Positions 57,215-64,000 of a stretch of 64,000 nucleotides of DNA are shown here, piece by piece (the stretch's first letter is position 1; the number at the start of each line of letters is the position of its first letter). The notes below the pieces were generated by a model. That model searched no databases. It was not told the origin of the DNA and saw only the letters and a list, made by a program, of their open reading frames with translations. This DNA comes from Agrostemma githago (taxonomy: Eukaryota; Streptophyta; Magnoliopsida; Caryophyllales; Caryophyllaceae). A program made the position numbers and the translations under genes. Where the stretch lies: the NCBI GenBank assembly GCA_958450325.1, contig OY288256.1, positions 52,098,953 to 52,162,952 on the forward strand, in the 5' to 3' direction.

Positions 57215-57402
57215 ATTCGACAGAGTGCCATAGGCCACTCGATCGAGTGACACCCCAAAAACAGAGGCAGAATGCTTCTTCGAGGACCACTCGATCGAGT
57301 GTCTCACCTGACTCGATCGAGTGGCCTGGCACCTTAAAATCGAGGCAGCAGGGTTTTTCAAGAGGCACTCGATCGAGTCTCTCCGTGACTAGACCGAGTG
57401 AC
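57215..57402 (+). promoter_or_regulatory. Palindrome cluster downstream, copy E
   Basis: Six sites, among them CCACTCGATCGAGTGAC, CCACTCGATCGAGTGTC, GACTCGATCGAGTGGCC and GCACTCGATCGAGTCTC, plus decayed sites (CATTCGACAGAGTGCC, GACTAGACCGAGTGACC). Confidence 0.8.
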
Positions 57403-58225
57403 CTCTGTCACGTCAGAACGTGAGCCCTTCAACATATTTTGAGTCCCGATAAAATACTTTTAACGATTTCGGTCGTCACGTGCTAAGTCCATCACGTGTT
57501 CACCTTTTAAAACCATGCATTGTACCATGTTTACATCTGCTAACTCATTTGCATTTCGTTATTATCGCAATTTTTGTATTGTATCGTTTATCGCATTGTA
57601 TTTCCAGGTGGCATGCCGCTCGTATATTGTAATCTGTTGTCGCACCTATTCTTTTATTTCGTTGTTTTTCTTTATTGTACTAAAACGAACCTCACATGCT
57701 AAAATAACTTTGACGTTAGTTTAGATGCATTAAACGACTTATTCAAACATAATTCACATGTTTAGTCAAAACATTGTTTGCATATCATTCAACCGTCAAA
57801 CTAACGCGCGTACACGAACAACGAACGATATCTAAGTAGAGGCCGCTAAGTGCGGGCGGGGTTGGGTGTTCTTTGTGAACTTCCCAACACGTACCCTCAC
57901 CCCTTACTCAGAACCGTGGTTTCCGGATGTGCGAAACCATTGGCATACGAGAGTCATTCAATACACGATTACCGATAATGTTAGTATCGGTATCGCAATG
58001 CAAAGGGACGAACCCCATAAATTCTGAAATCGGAATGGGCCGTACTCTGTGCACGGCCCACTAAGATATAGAGTGGGTTCAAACAGGTCCGAATTCCCAC
58101 AAAGTTCGGTGGCGACTCCACTTCGATTTAAATTTCAACCCAAGATCCATCTCACATGAGATTCATTCGCCGCCCCAAACCCGCGCGTGGCCGCGTCGGG
58201 GTCGACCTATGTCATGTCCATAATT

Positions 58226-58242
58226 TGGCGACTCTGCTGGGA
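58226..58242 (+). promoter_or_regulatory. Primer-binding site of copy E
   Basis: TGGCGACTCTGCTGGGA, tRNA-Arg type with a C to T change and one base shorter at the end. Confidence 0.85.
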
Positions 58243-59437
58243 TTACTAATTCGTGACTTACCATCGGCATCGTCAGGTGAGACTCGAGTAAAAATCGTTT
58301 GACTAGTACAATACGCGTTTTAGTTTTTCGGATCTTACATCGCAAGTTTTCAAAAATCCGGAATGCTACCGAAAATTAGGACTTATGATTTTACTCAAAT
58401 TAACCTATTTCTAGCTGGTATGCTGCCCATTTCAAAATTCAAAAATTTTCAAGCCTTCAAAATTGCGGCCCGATGGCATTTTGCCGGTTTCAAAATCGGG
58501 CGGCCCACCGATTCTCTCGGAATTCCATCTTCTTTTTCAAAACTTTCCTTTTCTTAGGACTTCCCGTATTTAGTAGTGTCGACTCTTGTCATGAGTCGTC
58601 AAAGGTCTTTAGCGTCGAAGCTCCGTCGATCCTACATCACGGGTTTCTTCCCCATCCTAATCCGCCTTATTCGTCAAAGGCATAACCAACCAACATGAGT
58701 CATACGCTCGTAAATGGAAGGTTCATCTAAACACTCGAGTCCTAACTAGAAAGTCTCACCAATCTTTCCCTCTAGCAGGACGGTCCCCACGACCTTTCCT
58801 AAGGGAATTTCGCCCGCCTTTCGATCCATTAGTTGAGTCATCCCAATTCGAGAATCCTTTAACTTAAGGGTCTACCCTAATCATAGGGTCATCCTTATTC
58901 GATTCGAGTCAAGGGTCTCTAGCGTCAAAACTCTACCGATCTTACATCGCAAGTTTCTTCCCTTACCCCGTCTGCCTTTCCTCAAGGCCGAGTCAAACTT
59001 TTACAAGGCATAGCCCTATAACAAAAGGTTCATGATCCTTACATCTAAGGGTCACTCGTCCGACACTCGAATCTTAGCAAAGTCTTCGATCCCACACGGG
59101 GGCTACCCTTCAGCAGATTGATCAATCACGGTTACTCTAAGGGTCATGTCTTCCACGTGTCGTCTCACGTACTCCACATTCAGGTCACTTAGATGTCACA
59201 CCATCTGAGTCCTTAGTCTCACTTGGGGGCTATTCTCCGACGGAGCGATTAACCACAGTCACTCCGAGAATCATACCCTACACATTTGTCTTAGGAGGGT
59301 CTAACCCGAGTCAAACTGGAGTCGTCTCTTCTCCCGCGCTATTTCCTATGTCGTGGTGTATTTGAGTTCCGAAGCAATTTTCCTGATTACGCGGTATTCT
59401 TACAGACAAGCCACCGGTAACCAGACATAAACACAAG

Positions 59438-60271
59438 ATGCAAGAAGCTTTGGACAAATTAACGGTCTCGCTGACTCAGATTGAGGCCCAACTGACAGCT
59501 ATCAAGTCTGACCAGATAGCTATCGTTACCCGTTTGAGCGCCATAGAACAAGGGACTCCTAATGATAGGGTTGGGACTACTGGGCCTTTGGCTGAACTGG
59601 TCAGCGCAGTCCGCAAACTGGAAGAACAGGTCCACTTGTCAACTAAAAACACTATCCACACAGAAAATGCCCGTGCCTATTCACCCCTGAATGATGAAGT
59701 ACCCGACAACCTCAACCTTACGGGCTTGCCGATGTTTGATGGGACCGAAGACCCAGTGCTTCACATCCGGGCCTTCAAAGAGTTCATGGTCGTTAAGGGA
59801 GTGAAATCGACCATGTTCAAGCACCTGTTTGCTTCTTCCCTCGAGAAGTATTCGAAAGCATGGTACTACAGGCTTGACTCCAAGAAATACAAGACTTGGG
59901 AGGACGTGGCGATAGAGTTCGCTCGGAATTACGCCGATAATACCGAGATCCAGACCACGATGCATACTTTGGAGGTCCTGGCTTAGGAGCCCAAAGAGGG
60001 TTTCACCAAATACCTTCAACGTTGGCGGTCTGAGAGTGTTAAGCTGGTAGACAAGCCCAACGAGAAGACACTAGTGGAGGCATTTATCAACAACCTCCTA
60101 CCTTCCTACCGCGTCCATCTTAGGTATGCCGGCATTTCAAACTTTGCGGTGCTTACCGAAATGGGCACTAGGATTGAAGACGATCTTCGACATAATGAAG
60201 ATCTGAGTGAAACTTCTACTGAAGGCTATATTGGACATCAACTTGAGACCTTAGAAGCTGAAGACTATTGA
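59438..60271 (+). pseudogene. gag: gag of Ogre-like copy E, one nonsense codon, chimeric
   Basis: 278 codons in one frame, interrupted only by TAG at 59984-59986 (CAG in the other copies: LEVMAQEP). The first part, MQEALDKLTVSLTQIEAQLT through SKKYKTWEDVAIEFARNYAD, matches the copy C subtype. After EGFTKYL at about 60000 it matches copies A and D (QRW, KTLV, AGISNFAVLTEMGTRIEDD, ..EDY stop). The change in similarity is abrupt and is also visible in the nucleotides, so the gene is a recombinant. A splice-acceptor-like TATTCTTACAG precedes it at about 59395-59405. Confidence 0.82.
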
Positions 60272-61520
60272 CAACGTCATCTGAGAGTCCAGATTTGATT
60301 CCAGTCTGAGTCTGAGTCCGAGTCTAGGATGTTCTATTTCCTTCACTTTCCAAGTCAGAGTCAGACTCAGTTGTATTCTATCGTCTTTTCAAAATTCAAT
60401 AAAATCAGCTTTCAATATTCTTTCTCATACATGCTTTCCTTATATGTTTCCGAGAACATGATAAACACTATCATACACTGTGAGCACATGCACGTGACTG
60501 TTATAGGCACATCTATAATGACTGCAGGAAATCGAGCCCGTGTTTTCCTTTTACCTAGTCCATGTCTGGCATAGACAGCCACATAACTACCCTTAGCAGG
60601 AGCGGTATCGAATCCTATGATAAAATCTAGGTAGTCTCCTAGTTTGGGTTCAAGAAGGGAGGCAAGCCCATTTCCCACAATAAACACCCATCCAATAAGA
60701 TCAACCAATCCCTACCTTAGGTGTTAGTCTAACAAACAGGAAAAAAAATAAAAAAAAAAATTAAAGTTGGACAAAAAAAAATCAAAAGACCAAGAAAAAA
60801 AAAAGCAAAAGGCCAAAACAAAAAAGCAGGCCATCATCCAAAAAAGAGGCATCCATGACCGAGGTTGAACGGTCAACTAGACCGGGGCAAAGAGGTCAAC
60901 CAAAAGAATTCAAAAACCTATGACCGTGGTCAACGGTTAACCCAAGTGAAAGTCCTTTGACAGGGGGTATGGTCAATTCAAAAATTATCAATGCCCATAC
61001 CATCCAATAGGAGAGATAATCAATCTAGTCAGCTAACACCACATCTAGCCTTCCCACATTACAACCCTCAAAGCCTTCTCGAGACCTAGGCTAAGAGACA
61101 GCCCGGAATTTTTAGGATTCAAGCTCTATAGGATACACCCTAGCCATTAAGGCCAGACATGGAAATCAGATCCCGCATTATCAACCTACCCCAGTTGAAG
61201 TTCGAGTCACTTTTACTCGACTTCCCCCTTTCCTACCACATTACAATACATTACCCTCGAAGCCTTAGCTCCACAAAATCGAGCTCCAGATATCGAAACA
61301 TCAAAGCCACTTGCGACCTAGCTCCACATTTCAAAAAACATCCAAACCAGTTACAAGCCCCAAACACGGGAACTCAGGTCGGCATAGAACATGCCTAGAT
61401 AGTTCACACCACCTCTGGGGGCTACCCCGGAGAACGCTCACAGTCATAGGATCAACATCCTAACTATTCTAGCCCTTTGATCAAGACATCATCGGGAATG
61501 CACCTAACCCACACCGTCAG

Positions 61521-61918
61521 TATGGCTAGTTACACACCAAGTCCTAATAGACTAGACACCATAATATATCTTTCGATCCACTGAACTATGGCTTGGTTTG
61601 ATTTCACTACACGTGAATACGTAGGCAGCCTTTCAACAAGGACACAACCACCTACATTGATACAAATTCAAAAAGCACCGTCATTCCTATCACGACACTA
61701 TCATGTTCTCAACAGTCTGTATGGCTAGTTACACAGCAAGTCCTAATAGACTAGACACCATAATATATCTTTCGATCCACTGAACTACGACTTGGTTTGA
61801 TTTCACTACACGTGAATACGTAGGCAGCCTTTCAACAAGGACACAACCACCTACATTGATACAAATTCAAAAAGCACCGTCATTCCTATCACGACACTGT
61901 CATGTTCTCAACAGTCTG
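61521..61918. repeat. Tandem direct duplication, unit 199 bp
   Basis: 61521-61719 and 61720-61918 both run from TATGGCTAGTTACACA to ATGTTCTCAACAGTCTG, with few differences. Present once in copies C and D, so recent in copy E. Confidence 0.9.
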
Positions 61919-62145
61919 CTTTGTCGTCCTGGGGGCTTCTCTTAGACAGAAATTCTCCATCCACTCACATAATTCAAAATATTTCAAAAATCTAGCCACC
62001 TTTCTACAGTGTGTCCTAGCACTCGGCTTAGTCGAAGACAAGAATCTGTCAGGGACTCGAAGCGACACCCTACTTTGGGAATATACCCCAAAACCAAAAA
62101 TTTCCAATGAGCGCTAGATTACAGCATTGTTACTGTCACACTTTT

Positions 62146-63887
62146 ACACATCAATTAGCAACTACAATATACATTCATTATCGATCAAATATTCATAAAA
62201 GCATCACAAATTATTCCCATACACACACTCGTAAGCATAAAATCTAGCATCGATACACCGATGTTACAAACCCGAAGGAAACCAGCCCGATACCCGACAC
62301 CCTTCACTCGTCACGCCCGAACCGAACCACCACCAACTCACCGACATCCACTCGACGCGCTTGTGCCCAAGCCACGTCCCGACGAGTCCCGATCCGAGTA
62401 AACTGAAGCATGTAGGTTGAGGGTGTACCAAACCCGATTTCTCCTTCTTCTCTTCTCCTCCTCGTCCGTCTTATTTTATTACGGGTCGTCGTCGTTTTTT
62501 TTATTTTCTAATATCGATACTACAAAAACTATTTTCATATAACAACATTCTTAAAAATATGATATCGATTTTCTATAATCGAGTATTGTATCAAAAAGAA
62601 TTATATTAAAATCTCGACGATATTAAAAATCATTACATTCTTTTCGTTCAAACTTTTTTTTACAAAACTTTTTTTAATTCATTCCGAATATTCGATATCG
62701 ATTTCATAATCGAATATCGGATACGACGAATATCGAAAACATAAATCGAGTATAAATTAATTCATATTTGTACGCGATTTATCAAAATTAGCAATTTCGA
62801 ACAAAAAATAAAAGACCGGACAAACCCGCATGCGAGTCGCAACTCGCGCACGGGCCTGAAACCCGGGTCCTTTTTTAAACTTTTTCGTTCGTTTTATTTT
62901 ATTATTCTACGAAACGATTTCTAAAAATTTTACGTCTTTTCTAAAATTATTCGAAGTATTTGATATTGATTTCGTAGTCAATTATCGAATATAACGAACG
63001 TCGAAAATATTAGATCGAGTACAAATTATGCGATATTTGTACGCGATTTAATAAAAGCATCAAATTTTCAAAAAACAGCTTTCGAAATCAGCCCGACACG
63101 CGACTCGCCGGCATCCCGGGCGAGCCGCGCGGCCGGTTGCCACGACGCGCCTTTCTCATTTTTTATTATTTTTCGAACTTCGTTTTTTTATACAAAACAG
63201 CGTCTTTTAGCAATATTTTCAGATTTCGATCTCGTATATTTATTATATTTGCTATATTATTTTTCACAAACCAATACTAACTCGTTTGTTTATTTTGTAG
63301 CAAATTCACATCTTTTTCATCTTTTGTTTTATTATACTAAAACGAATCTCACATGTTAAATTCAACTTTGACGTTAAATTTTTCATGCATTAAACCGACT
63401 TAGCAACCCATTCAATTCCTCGCATGTTTAGGAAAACAATGTTTGCATATCATTCATCGTATTACTAACGCGCGTATTAAAAAAACATTTGATATCCTAG
63501 TAGAGGCCACTAATGTGCGGGCGGGGTTGGGTGTTCTTAGTGAACTTCCCAACACGTACCCTCACCCCTTACTCAGAACCGTGGTTTCTGGATGTCCGAA
63601 CCCATTGGCAACGAGAGTCATTCAATATACGATTAACCGCTCAAGTCGGCATCTGCATCGATATGCAAAGGGACGAGCCCAATAAACTCTGACATCGGAA
63701 CTGGGCCGTATTTTGTATACGGCCCACTACGACATAGAGTGGGCTCGAACGGTTCCGAATAACCATAAAATTCGGTGGCGACTCCAACTTTGATTTAAAT
63801 TTCAATTTGACCATCTCATATGGAGATTCATTCGCCTCCCCAAACCCGCGCGTGGCCGCGTCGGGGTGGACCTATGTCATGTCCATA
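62146..63887 (+). repeat. Copy F: 5'-truncated LTR of an Ogre-like element
   Basis: Matches fragment P from about 16235 onward (CTAGCATCGATACACCG.TG, GCATGTAGGTTGAGGGTGTA). It ends ..CATGTCCATA at 63887. U3 and the TATA box are missing. GC-rich palindromes (GCGAGTCGC.., CCCGGGCGAGCCGCGCGG) are at 62825-62850 and 63100-63140. Confidence 0.8.
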
Positions 63888-63890
63888 ATT

Positions 63891-63908
63891 TGGCGACTCC
63901 GCTGGGGA
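63891..63908 (+). promoter_or_regulatory. Primer-binding site of copy F
   Basis: TGGCGACTCCGCTGGGGA. Leader sequence follows to the window edge (63909-64000), so copy F continues to the right. Confidence 0.9.
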
Positions 63909-64000
63909 TTAGCTGATACGTTACTGACCTTCAGCATCCTCAGAGTGAGACTCGAATAGAAATCGTTTGACTAGTACGATACGCGTTTTAGTTTTATGGT

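Larger units (their letters stand above)
55810..58222 (+). repeat. 5' LTR of copy E
   Basis: TGTAGACACCCACATTTGGC to ..CATGTCCATA (CA changed to TA), 2413 bp. TATA box at 56495-56502. CACTCGATCGAGTG-type sites lie upstream (56238-56349) and downstream (57215-57402), as in copy D, although the rest of U3 has diverged widely. Confidence 0.88.
55810..62145 (+). mobile_element. Copy E: Ogre/Tat-like gag-only element, 3' end lost
   Basis: 5' LTR 55810-58222, primer site, leader, gag with one nonsense codon, and the non-coding region until about 62145. There it runs into the LTR of copy F without a polypurine tract or a 3' LTR of its own. Confidence 0.85.

Overview
This window looks like intergenic heterochromatin from a large flowering-plant genome, probably a eudicot. 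Nearly every recognisable coding stretch belongs to a transposable element: Ty3/gypsy (Ogre/Tat-like and Athila-like), Ty1/copia (Sirevirus-like), MULE/FAR1, hAT and PIF/Harbinger-like elements. No intact host gene was found. The tRNA-Arg, tRNA-Asp and initiator tRNA-Met primer sites, the TATAAATA boxes and the AT-rich, (TA)n-rich spacers all fit a plant. The sequence does not fix the species; a Caryophyllales source is only an impression.

Layout. 1-5133: right part of a MULE with a FAR1-type transposase pseudogene (minus strand, two clear introns, two compensating frameshifts) and subterminal repeats, ending in (TA)n. 5134-7991: a non-autonomous TIR element with inverted subterminal minisatellites and a 753-bp internal tandem duplication, bounded by (TA)n on both sides. 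8078-9663: a related-looking terminus, a possible captured exon and a GTACGCTAAAATTG array. 9664-11520: truncated copy A of a gag-only Ogre/Tat-like family. 11520-12790: the 3' end of another LTR element (minus strand). 12876-13927: a hAT element with a perfect 8-bp target duplication. 14326-30206: an Athila-like element lacking pol, split by an inverted Ogre-like assemblage (LTR fragment P and minus-strand copy C, 15617-25298). 30792-32217: a PIF/Harbinger-like MITE with a hAT MITE nested inside. 33233-43472: a Sirevirus-like copia element with an extra 3' ORF and an array of hairpins in its LTRs. 43473-44796: a second fragment of the window-start MULE family. 44797-55577: intact, young gag-only Ogre-like element D, inserted in (TA)n. 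55810-64000: copies E and F of the same family.

How the parts relate. The Ogre-like copies (A, C, D, E; LTR pieces P and F) share a leader, a roughly 280-293 codon gag with no zinc knuckle, protease, RT or integrase, and a long non-coding 3' region. They would need enzymes from an autonomous relative. The copia element carries the full enzyme set, but with nonsense codons and frameshifts.

The best candidates for something new are: (1) the hairpin array in the copia LTR, with variable perfectly paired stems around a constant CTTMACAT loop; (2) clusters of 14-16 bp palindromes of the CACTCGATCGAGTG type placed around the TATA box and downstream region of the Ogre-like LTRs, with a different GC-rich palindrome set at the same place in another subfamily; (3) the gag-only family itself.
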